Positions 53,507 through 61,395 of a DNA stretch of 64,000 bases are shown here, piece by piece. Source of the DNA: an uncultured Eubacteriales bacterium (GTDB lineage: Bacteria > Bacillota > Clostridia > Peptostreptococcales > Anaerovoracaceae); the NCBI GenBank assembly GCA_900545135.1, contig UQXL01000001.1, positions 86,857-150,856 on the forward strand. Direction: 5' to 3'. The notes under the pieces were generated by a model that ran no database searches, had not been told where the DNA came from, and saw only the letters and a list, made by a program, of their open reading frames with translations. The position numbers and the translations under genes are program-made. Position 1 is the first letter of the stretch. Every line of letters begins with the position of its first letter.

Positions 53507-53729
53507 ATATGGTATAATAAATTATCGCAAAACTATTATTTCTTTCAAAGAACAGGCAAAACGACGGCTTGCCGCTTTATTTTCAGGGAATCAAAAGAAC
53601 TCGCCGCCGCTTTTGAGAAGCAGAGTCTGCGGCGGACTCAAACAGATTTTGATTCCCTGCTGAAAACATGCGCAGCTTCGCCTGTTTTACAAACTGTTCT
53701 TTTCAACGAAATAAAGCTTTTGTGATGAT
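53507..53729 (-). repeat. Long palindromic dispersed repeat, copy B
   Basis: The inverted partner of 8694-8903, 223 bases. Ends CGCAAAACTATTATTTCTTT and, at the other side, the complement of CACAAAAGCTTTATTTCGTT can pair. Inner pairs include GGGAATCAAAA (53586-53596) with TTTTGATTCCC (53647-53657), and GCCGCCGC with GCGGCGGAC. Its left edge reads TGGTATAATAAATTATCGC on the plus strand. It begins about 150 bases after comEC's 5' end and carries no gene. Confidence 0.8.
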
Positions 53730-53777
53730 TTTTACGTTGAAAACGTCAAATATACCACTGTTGCCAGACTTGTTTTG

Positions 53778-53853
53778 TGGTATAATGTCCGCGAGAGATT
53801 GTAACGGCTTCGCCGAGAGGAAGCGGACATTGAAACGCCGTTTGGCTGACTGG
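53778..53853 (+). repeat. 76-bp structured dispersed repeat, copy 2, with a partial third copy
   Basis: Partner of 24476-24551 (64 of 76 identical, no gaps). It starts TGGTATAATGTCCGC. ATGTCCGC (53785-53792) pairs perfectly with GCGGACAT (53823-53830), and AACGGC (53803-53808) can pair with GCCGTT (53837-53842). A third, truncated copy starts at about 53860 (TTAGAATGTCCGCAAGGGAT) and loses similarity after about 53891. Confidence 0.75.
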
Positions 53854-53932
53854 TGGGCGTTAGAATGTCCGCAAGGGATTGTAACGGCTTCGTAACAAGG
53901 CGGAGGGTGTTAAACCGCGGGCTTACCGGCCA

Positions 53933-54105
53933 ATGTTGTAGAATTTCAGAAAAATCTAAAAAAATGCAACATACCTCCCGGGTTATGTTGTAAAATTTTG
54001 ATAAATTGAAAAAATCTACAACATCGGACTTTTTTCCGCCGCCAATACTGCTTAAAACCGCAAAAATGTTGTATAATTTTATAAAATCAGAAAGTTATGC
54101 AACAT
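53933..54105. repeat. Cluster of three 40-bp ATGTTG...CAACAT dyads
   Basis: Units at 53933-53972, 53985-54024 and 54066-54105, each exactly 40 bases. Their interiors share ATGTTGTA(g/a/t)AATTT at the left and (T/A)(T/C)(G/A)CAACAT-type ends at the right. First start-to-start distance 52, as between units two and three of the 8.4-kb cluster; second 81. They lie just before the PBP gene. Confidence 0.85.
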
Positions 54106-54165
54106 TGCGTATAAGGCTGAAAATTTTGTGATAATAATTTATTTCGACAGAAAGAGGGTGATAGT

Positions 54166-57100
54166 TTGAGCAATTATGACGATTTGAATAGTCCAAATGA
54201 AAATATCAGTGAAGAAGTCACTCATAGGTCAAGAACAAAGAAAAAGAACAACTCTTCTTCTAAAAAAAGACGGAATTCTGACAATAGAAAGAGGAGTCAG
54301 ACCAGCAGCGAAAATTCAGAAAATAAAGAAAGCAAAAAGAAAGCATCTTCCAAATCAACAAAAAAGAAGGTGCTCAAGATTGCTATATGCGTAATCTTGG
54401 CTCTGATTCTGGCTGCCATAGTCTATGTGGCGGCGATCATCATAAAAGCGCCTAAGATAGAAACAGACAACATATACAGTCTGCTTTCCCAGAGTTCCGT
54501 CCTTTATGACGATGAGAGCAATATAATAGATACTGCTTTCGGCGATCAAAACAGGACTATAGTTGAAATAGGCCAGATTCCGGAGCACACGCAAAATGCT
54601 TTCATAGCTCTCGAGGACAAGACATTCCGAAGCCATCACGGTTTTAATATAATAAGAATATTCGGAGCTATCAAAGATGCAGTGTTCAGCGGAGGCGGTG
54701 TCAGCGGCACGAGCACCATAACCCAGCAGCTGGCGAGAAACCTCTACCTTGAGGACAAGATGTTTGAAAGGTCACTGAGCCGAAAGATAACGGAAGCTTA
54801 TTATGCCGTGATTCTGGAGAAAGAACTTGAAAAAGACGAGATACTTGAGGCCTACCTCAACACTATAAACTTTGGCTGCGGTTTCGGTATACAAACAGCG
54901 GCCCAGGCATACTTTTCCAAAGATGTCGGGGACCTTACGATAGCAGAGTCAGCGGCGCTGGCTTCTATACCACAAGCTCCGTCTGAATTTGCTTTGGTCC
55001 AGACGGTATCATCCACCGAAGTTACGGATGACACTCCGAATCTTATCGCAAAAAACGGTGACTATGCTTATCTTTGGAACGACTCGTGCAGGAGCAGGAT
55101 GCTCACATGCCTTAGTTTGATGCATGAACAAGGCTATATCACCGATGAAGAATACGAAGAAGCAAAAGCTGTTGAAATAAAGGATATCGTAAATCCTAAC
55201 ATCGACGCTCTCAATACTGTTTCCAACTATTTTGCCGATTACACCATCCAGACTGTAATCGAAGATTTGACCGAAGAAGGCTACAGCTATGAAGAAGCCT
55301 CTAATATGGTATATAACGGAGGACTCCAGATATATACCACAATGGACTCTCAGGCACAGGCTGTAATTGAGAAAGAATTCAATACCGACAGCAATTTCCC
55401 TTATGTTACGGGATATTCCAAAGACTCAAACGGCAATATAACCGGTCCTAACGGCAATACTTTATATGCCTATTCCAATTATATAAATTCCGACGGAAAG
55501 TTCGTGCTCAAATCCGATGAGTATGAGAAGAACGACGACGGTTCTATGACCGTATTTGCCGGAAAGAGACTCAATATATACGATACCACCGTACAGGGAC
55601 AGACTGACTACAGCGTTGAATTCAAGACCATGTATGTCTTTGAAAACAACATAATGTATTCGATCAACGGCGGATATCTGAGCATACCTCAGAATTACAA
55701 GTCAAAGGACAGCGACGGAAATCTGGTCATTTCCGCGGAATTCTTCGATGACTACCCTACTTTCTTTGAAGAAACGGAGGGCGGCCTTGCGACCAATCAG
55801 TTCACGCTCAATCAGCGTGTGATACAGCCTCAGGCGGCCATGGTCATAGTGGATAATTCTACCGGTCAAGTCAAAGCAATGAGCGGTGGACGCAAGACTA
55901 CCGGAAGAATGATATTCAACAGAGCCACATCACCTCGTCAGCCGGGTTCAGCTATAAAGCCTCTGTCCGTATATTCCGCAGCTCTGCAAAGGAGTTTTGA
56001 ATTAGAACAGTCGGGCGAAGCGTTCCCTATCAGAGATGACGGTTTTGGCAAGCAGGGAGCTGAGCTTTGGGGCAATTACATCACGGCTGCTTCAATAATA
56101 GATGATGAGCCTACAACAGTTAACGGAAAGGTATGGCCTAAGAACTCATACAGCGGTTACTCCGGATTATATACGTTCAGACGCGCGCTGCAGCAGTCGG
56201 TAAACGTCTGTGCCGTCAAGATAGTCTCGCAGGTAGGCGCGGATTACTCCGCCGATCTTCTGGAAGCCTACGGAGTATCGTCTGTCACAGGCGACGACCG
56301 TAATCTGGCAGCACTTGCTCTCGGCGGCATGTCAAGCGGAATTTCACCACTTGAGATGGCTAGCGCCTACTCGACCTTCGTAAACCAAGGCACCCATATA
56401 TCGCCTAGCGTATACACAAAGGTCACCACGAGAACAGGAGATGTTCTCCTTGAACCAGAAATCAAAGAAACAAAAGTCCTCGATTCAGGAGTTGCCTGGA
56501 TAATGACGGATATGCTGAGATCAGTCGTAACGGAAGGCCTCGGTTATCCTGCGGCAATTTCCGGTGCTTCTGTAGGAGGAAAAACCGGTACTACAGATAG
56601 GCAAGATAATATATGGTTCTGCGGGTTCACTCCAAAATACAGCGCTGCTCTATGGATAGGAAGTGATTCTAATCTCAACCTTTCTTCTGCTTCCAACGCT
56701 GCAGCAAGCGTATGGGGAAAAATCATGGGACAGGTAGAAAACGCTAAGGGCGGTTCTTATGCCGAAAGGCCTAGCAATGTAGTCCAGGTAAAAATAGATA
56801 CCAAGAGCGGCCTCCTGGCAACGGAAAGCAGCGGAAGCCACGTAAGAAGCGAATATTTCACTTCAGGTACTCAGCCTACAGAAGAAGATAACGTTCACAA
56901 GACTGTAGACGTATGTGCCGCCAGTGGATATCTGGCTACGCCTAGCTGCCCTGATATCACTTCAAAGTCAGGCATAATGAGGCCTTACATTCCTAGCAGC
57001 AAAGTCGGCGATATCAAGAATGAACTGCCTCATTACTACTGTAATCTACACAATCCTGACCCTGACAGCTATCCTACTGAACCGGGTAAAGAAGTCACGA

Positions 57101-57285
57101 TAGTCAAGGAACCGCCTGCGCTTCCTCCTGACGAGGAGGAACCTGACGACAGTTCGGGCGATGATTCCGGCGATTCAGACAACGGTAGTGATAACAACGG
57201 CAACAACGGTAGTGGCAATGGCGGCGAAGGAAGTGGCAACGGTGAAAATGGCAGCGAGCAAACGCCCGTGCTCCCTTCCGCTTGA
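54166..57285 (+). CDS. Class A penicillin-binding protein (PBP1A-type)
   Basis: A bifunctional peptidoglycan synthase: transglycosylase and transpeptidase. The 1039-residue protein has a Lys/Ser/Asn-rich cytoplasmic tail (1-67), one membrane anchor (about 68-92), a GT51 domain (ALEDKTFRSHHGF with the catalytic Glu; GTSTITQQLARNLYL), a transpeptidase domain with SxxK (RQPGSAIKPLS), SxN (QQSVNVC) and KTGTTD, and a C-terminal tail rich in Asp, Asn, Gly and Ser (about 985-1039). It starts with a TTG (54166) preceded by AGAGGGTG. The transpeptidase domain carries an insertion-like stretch around residues 400-550 compared with minimal PBP1a. Single gene with its own terminator. Confidence 0.95.
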   Translation: MSNYDDLNSPNENISEEVTHRSRTKKKNNSSSKKRRNSDNRKRSQTSSENSENKESKKKASSKSTKKKVLKIAICVILALILAAIVYVAAIIIKAPKIETDNIYSLLSQSSVLYDDESNIIDTAFGDQNRTIVEIGQIPEHTQNAFIALEDKTFRSHHGFNIIRIFGAIKDAVFSGGGVSGTSTITQQLARNLYLEDKMFERSLSRKITEAYYAVILEKELEKDEILEAYLNTINFGCGFGIQTAAQAYFSKDVGDLTIAESAALASIPQAPSEFALVQTVSSTEVTDDTPNLIAKNGDYAYLWNDSCRSRMLTCLSLMHEQGYITDEEYEEAKAVEIKDIVNPNIDALNTVSNYFADYTIQTVIEDLTEEGYSYEEASNMVYNGGLQIYTTMDSQAQAVIEKEFNTDSNFPYVTGYSKDSNGNITGPNGNTLYAYSNYINSDGKFVLKSDEYEKNDDGSMTVFAGKRLNIYDTTVQGQTDYSVEFKTMYVFENNIMYSINGGYLSIPQNYKSKDSDGNLVISAEFFDDYPTFFEETEGGLATNQFTLNQRVIQPQAAMVIVDNSTGQVKAMSGGRKTTGRMIFNRATSPRQPGSAIKPLSVYSAALQRSFELEQSGEAFPIRDDGFGKQGAELWGNYITAASIIDDEPTTVNGKVWPKNSYSGYSGLYTFRRALQQSVNVCAVKIVSQVGADYSADLLEAYGVSSVTGDDRNLAALALGGMSSGISPLEMASAYSTFVNQGTHISPSVYTKVTTRTGDVLLEPEIKETKVLDSGVAWIMTDMLRSVVTEGLGYPAAISGASVGGKTGTTDRQDNIWFCGFTPKYSAALWIGSDSNLNLSSASNAAASVWGKIMGQVENAKGGSYAERPSNVVQVKIDTKSGLLATESSGSHVRSEYFTSGTQPTEEDNVHKTVDVCAASGYLATPSCPDITSKSGIMRPYIPSSKVGDIKNELPHYYCNLHNPDPDSYPTEPGKEVTIVKEPPALPPDEEEPDDSSGDDSGDSDNGSDNNGNNGSGNGGEGSGNGENGSEQTPVLPSA

Positions 57286-57340
57286 TATCTGATTCCGAAG
57301 CCGTCAAAAGAAAGCAACAATATAAATATCTTAAAGAAAC

Positions 57341-57378
57341 AGGAAACGGTGTAACCTCAGTTATGCCGTTTCTTTATT
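57341..57378 (+). terminator. Terminator of the PBP gene
   Basis: GAAACGG (57343-57349) and CCGTTTC (57366-57372) with inner TAAC/GTTA pairing, followed by a T-rich tail. Confidence 0.8.
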
Positions 57379-57601
57379 TTCAGCATGGCGCCCGCTTATA
57401 AATGAAGATATTTTACAATACTTTTCAGAAATGCAGGATTACAATATTCAGAAAACGGAGTGGCGGTGTATGAAATATGAGCGAATTGCATGGCAGATAT
57501 ATGACTTAAACACGAATCATAAACCGCCGGTCAAGCGGCCGGCAGCTTATTTTAATCATTATTTTTACATAGAAAGCTTTTCTCAACTTATGCTGTTGAA
57601 T

Positions 57602-58586
57602 CTATGGCATTAAAAAAGATGTGCCTGTATACAGCCATTCAATGCATACTGTGACTCGTGAGCCATTCTGCAATGCAAATGTTTTTATCTCGCACATGGA
57701 CCACAGCTTTGTCTTAGGATCCTGCTGCCTTAGTCTTATCCAATGCATCTCCTGTGACATGGTATAGACGATATCATCTAATACAAGACTGGATGATATT
57801 AGGACGTTATTATTAGTATGAGCATCGATCGTTCCGTCATATATGCTTGCTCTCCTTATATCTGCCAGTATTGAAGTGCCTTCTGTCTTAGGGTTTACCG
57901 AGATTCTCATACTGATAGACGAAGTATTTTTCAGTACAAGAGTCAGATTCTCGAGAGGAATATTCGCGGTACTGCCGACAACAGATAGATTGTAATTGTA
58001 ACACTCTGTGTTAGACTTAAGGTTAGGACTTGTAAATTCCTGCTGGCTAGTTTTAAATCTGATTTTATAGCTGGTCTTGGTATTTTCTACAACTGTCATC
58101 TATGGAATCTCACCGGCTTCCCCTTGACTTCCTGTCTCTCCCTGTTCGCCCTGCTCTCCTTTGTCGCCTTTCTCGCCCTTTTCTCCTTTTTCACCTTGCG
58201 GGGCCTGAGGGCCTGTCGGACCCTGGATTCCCTGCTCTCCTTGCTCCCCTGGGCTCCTCTTTCTCCTTTATCTCCTTTCGGACCTTTCTCTCCCTGCTCA
58301 CCCTGAGGACCTTGTTCACCAATTTCTCCCTTTTCACCTTTATCACCTTTAGGTCCTGAAGGAAGCACAAAGTCCAAGGAAACGCTTGTATCAGTAGGGT
58401 TTGCCGTTACCTGAGCGTTGCCTCCGGAAACTACTTCACCTATTTCGACAGTTGGCGTGTCTCCCTGAGTGCCAGGCGCCCCTGCGGACCCTGAGGTCCC
58501 GGAGGTCCCTGAACAATTCTGACGCCTGAGCATTGCGGCTTGCAGCATACACAGCATATATTTTTATTACACATATCATTATTCAT
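57602..58586 (-). pseudogene. BclA-like collagenous exosporium protein, two frameshifts and an amber codon
   Basis: The original start is the ATG at 58586 (AAAGGAG upstream): a Cys-rich head (NNDMCNKNICCVCCKPQC) then Gly-X-Y repeats. The frame is lost at a G4 run near 58483-58486, where GPQGPQG should continue into APGTQGDTPTVEIG, and again at a G4 run near 58247-58250, where GERGAQG should continue into EQGEQGIQGPTGP. In each case one G is missing. A TAG at 58100-58102 then separates the collagen region (ending GEAGEIP) from the globular C-terminal domain (MTVVENTKTSYKIRFKTSQQ, QEMHWIRLRQQDPKTKLWSM), which is intact to 57602. Such proteins form the hair-like nap of spores. In the present sequence no full-length product can be made. 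Confidence 0.8.
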
Positions 58587-58794
58587 TTTCAATATACTCC
58601 TTTAAATGAATTTGCCTATTTTTATCAGCAAATTCTCTTATATATTATGGCTGCGCACTGAAAGTTGTTCTGCATGTTCGTAAAAAACGTCCTGTGCCTG
58701 ATAATAAAATCCGCTTGCTTTACTTAGCAGCAAACGTCTTTCCGGCACGCAGGCTGTTTCCGATAAATATACCGTGCGTCACTATTTATAAAAA

Positions 58795-59177
58795 TCGGTG
58801 CCACCCGTAAAACGGGTGGTTCGAACTGGGGCTATAAGCCCCTGTTACTAGCCCGCACCTAAAGATGCGGGCTTTCTCTTCCGTTCAAGCCTCATTGCTC
58901 TTGCCTCTTTGGCTGCCCCTCAAGGGGCTCTTTCTTACTTGAATGGGTATTCGTATTCCCTCACACTCAGTTTGTCCATCGCCATGTCATGCCTCTCCTG
59001 TTCTTTGATATATCTCTTGACTGCTTCCTCATTCATTCCTACTGTACTTACATAGTATCCTTCCGCCCAAAAGTGCCTATTTCCAAACTTGTATTTTAAG
59101 TTTGCATGATGTTCAAACATCATCAATGCACTTTTTCCCTTGAGATATCCCATGAAACTTGATACGCCAAACTTTAC
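58795..59177 (-). mobile_element. IS200/IS605-family insertion sequence, truncated
   Basis: The right end carries hairpins typical of the family: CCACCCGT-AAA-ACGGGTGG (58801-58819), GGGG-CTATA-AGCCCC (58828-58842) and GCCCGCA...TGCGGGC (58851-58872). The transposase (tnpA) remnant follows. The left end is replaced near 59177 by an unrelated GC-richer segment. Confidence 0.75.
58935..59177 (-). pseudogene. tnpA: IS200 transposase TnpA, C-terminal fragment
   Basis: About 80 residues: SSFMGYLKGKSALMMFEHHA, KFGNRHFWAEGYYVSTVGMN with the catalytic Tyr region, EEAVKRYIKEQERHDMAMDK. The N-terminal half with the His-x-His metal site is missing. The frame can be extended upstream to 59603, but that part encodes no recognisable protein. 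Confidence 0.8.
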
Positions 59178-59571
59178 AAAGGGCGAAAACAGACCGTGAA
59201 ACGGGCTGCTGACAACAAACGGCGGTATGCTCCCAGAGAGGACAGCATACCGCCTATTTTGTTGTCCGGGGTTTCCAAAGGGGCTTGCCCCTTGGCACAC
59301 GACTTTGCTTGCAAAGTGTAGTGTGTTATACGCTCTGTCGGCGTTGCCGTGAAAATGCCATTGTCGCCGGGGAGGGCAAGGGCATTTGAAACGGCAGGAA
59401 AACAGGGCTGTGATTGCGTGGCGTGAAGCCGCAAGCGCAGGACTGGTTTCATCAGCAGACAGGGCGTATATGAAAGTCCCATCCCTCGTCCTACGCTCCG
59501 ACTTGTGGACAAAGTGTGTCCCGGAAAATCCATTATATAGGGCTGTTTCTGCCTCTTTTGTGAGAAAGGAG
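59178..59571. other. Left flank of the ABC-exporter element, non-coding
   Basis: Starts at the IS200 break. It holds a long hairpin at 59211-59267 (outer GACAACAAA/TTTTGTTGTC, inner GGCGGTATGCT/AGCATACCGCC) and a smaller GGGGCTTGCCCC. Frames here lack ribosome sites and recognisable domains. Confidence 0.55.
59211..59267 (-). terminator. Long hairpin downstream of the ABC exporter
   Basis: 57 bases, as described for the flank. On the minus strand it follows the exporter genes and could terminate them; it may instead mark the element end. Confidence 0.5.
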
Positions 59572-61395
59572 TCACGCAAACTGGCTATAATACAAGTCCG
59601 CATAAGCCCCGTTTGCCTTTAACAAAGTTTCATGCGTTCCCTGCTCGATAATATTTCCGTTTTGCATAAACAGGATCAAATCAGCGTCTATAATGGTCGA
59701 AAGTCTGTGCGCGATTACAAAGCTCGTTCTGTTCTTCATCAGGGCTTTCATGGCCTTGCCGATCTCAATTTCCGTGCGGGTATCGACGCTGGAAGTCGCT
59801 TCGTCCAAAATGATAACCGCCGGATCGCAGAGGAATACTCTGGCTATGGTTAGAAGCTGCCGCTGGCCGATAGAAATATTTTCCGCGTCGTTGCTCAAAA
59901 CCGTATCATATCCATGCGACATAGTGCGGACAAAGAAATCCACTCTGGCCGCTTTCGCCGCCGCTACAATTTCTTCACGGGTAGCGTCCGGCTTGCTGTA
60001 AGCGATATTCTCCGCAATCGTGCCGCCAAACAGCCATGTATCTTGCAGCACCATTCCAAAATTGCTTCTCAAATTGGAACGGGTCATATCCTTTGTGTCG
60101 GTTCCGTCCAAAGTGATTTTTCCGCCGTTTAACTCGTAAAACCGCATAAGCAGATTGATGAGCGTTGTCTTTCCGGCCCCTGTGTTGCCGACGATTGCAA
60201 CCTTCTGTCCCGGTTTTACAGAAAAGTTGATGTTGTGCATTAAGATATGATCGGGTGTATATCCAAACCGGACATTCTGAAATTCCACGGTTCCTCTTGC
60301 CTGCTCCACAACAGAGGGGAGAGCAGGTTCCGGCGAAAGTTCTACCTCGTCCAGTAACTTATAAATTCGTTCCAGAGAGGCCAAAGCAGACTGCATACTG
60401 TTTACCATGTAGGCGGCTTCCGTGAGCGGTTCCGAAGCCTGATTTACATACTGGAAAAATGCCTGAAACACACCAACGGTCAATCTTCCCTCCAGCAGCA
60501 TTTTTCCGGCCAATACCGCAATCAGCACTTGACCGAAACGGTTAATCAGGCGGATTGCCGGATTGATGGCATTTATCATAAAGTCCGCTTTTTTGGTAGC
60601 CTCGGCCAGTTCTTCCGTGGCCTTGTGCATATTTTCAGAGCTGTTTTCCTCCTGATTAAACGCCTTGATAATAACCCGGCCACTGTATGCTTCTTCTACC
60701 TGTGCGGTTACATTACTCACACACTGTTGCCGCTTCATGGCGGATTTCAGCGTTTTTGCCGCCACAAAATTAGTCGCCACCAGTGCAAGTCCTGTAAACA
60801 CCAGGAAAACAAGCGTCAATAGAATACTAAAGCGGAACATCATCACCAAAGAGCCGATTACCATGCCAACGGCTGTAAACAGCTTCAACATTCCTGATTG
60901 CAGGGCCTCCGCTGTTTTATCCAGGTCATTCACTGTCCGGCTGAGAATTGCCCCGGTTTTGGTGCGGTCAAAGAAAACGAGCGGGAGCCGATTGAGTTTT
61001 TCGCTGATTTCCGTCCTTAGCCGGAGATTAAGATTTTCCGCAAAACTGGACATAAGGAAGGATTGAAGGGTGTAAAACAGGGCTGTCGCCAGATAAATCA
61101 ACAATAAAAATACAATATCCCGGCCACCTGTCGCCCATGTAACTTGAAATGCCGCGCCGTTTGTAATCGCCTCTTTAATGTTGCTCCAAAGCAAATCTAC
61201 GATATGCGCGCTATACAGCGGCGCAATAATGGAAAGAAAAGTATAAAGGATTACCGATACCAGCACAACCGCTAACCGCTTATGCTGATCGCCCGTGGAA
61301 CGCCACAACCTTTTTAGCGTTTGCCACGCATGATCCGGCTTTTCAAAATCCATTTCTTCTGTAAGAGCCTGTGCATTGTTGTTATTCTCACTCAT
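59572..61395 (-). CDS. ABC exporter half, canonical ATPase site
   Basis: A 607-residue half-transporter: six-helix membrane domain (about 40-340) and ATPase domain (about 370-600) with Walker A VGNTGAGKTTLIN, signature ISIGQRQLLTIARV, Walker B AVIILDEATSSVD with the catalytic Glu, and FVIAHRLSTI. It is the second gene of a pair, overlapping the upstream half by 8 bases. Together they form a heterodimeric exporter of the BmrCD/LmrCD or TM287/288 type, which pump drugs or peptides. Control by the MarR gene upstream is likely. Confidence 0.92.
   Translation of the reverse strand: MSENNNNAQALTEEMDFEKPDHAWQTLKRLWRSTGDQHKRLAVVLVSVILYTFLSIIAPLYSAHIVDLLWSNIKEAITNGAAFQVTWATGGRDIVFLLLIYLATALFYTLQSFLMSSFAENLNLRLRTEISEKLNRLPLVFFDRTKTGAILSRTVNDLDKTAEALQSGMLKLFTAVGMVIGSLVMMFRFSILLTLVFLVFTGLALVATNFVAAKTLKSAMKRQQCVSNVTAQVEEAYSGRVIIKAFNQEENSSENMHKATEELAEATKKADFMINAINPAIRLINRFGQVLIAVLAGKMLLEGRLTVGVFQAFFQYVNQASEPLTEAAYMVNSMQSALASLERIYKLLDEVELSPEPALPSVVEQARGTVEFQNVRFGYTPDHILMHNINFSVKPGQKVAIVGNTGAGKTTLINLLMRFYELNGGKITLDGTDTKDMTRSNLRSNFGMVLQDTWLFGGTIAENIAYSKPDATREEIVAAAKAARVDFFVRTMSHGYDTVLSNDAENISIGQRQLLTIARVFLCDPAVIILDEATSSVDTRTEIEIGKAMKALMKNRTSFVIAHRLSTIIDADLILFMQNGNIIEQGTHETLLKANGAYADLYYSQFA

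Noticed and set aside
53941..54120. tRNA or known riboswitch in the repeat-rich intergenic regions
   Set aside because: No cloverleaf or conserved riboswitch core could be found by eye. The pairing seen is explained by the repeat families.
57431..57613. Small rightward frame after the PBP gene
   Set aside because: No ribosome site, no recognisable domain, and it overlaps the 3' end of the exosporium gene.
59178..59603. Long N-terminal extension of the IS200 transposase
   Set aside because: The frame is open, but the residues match nothing expected of TnpA and overlap a strong hairpin. The transposase homology begins abruptly at about 59177.
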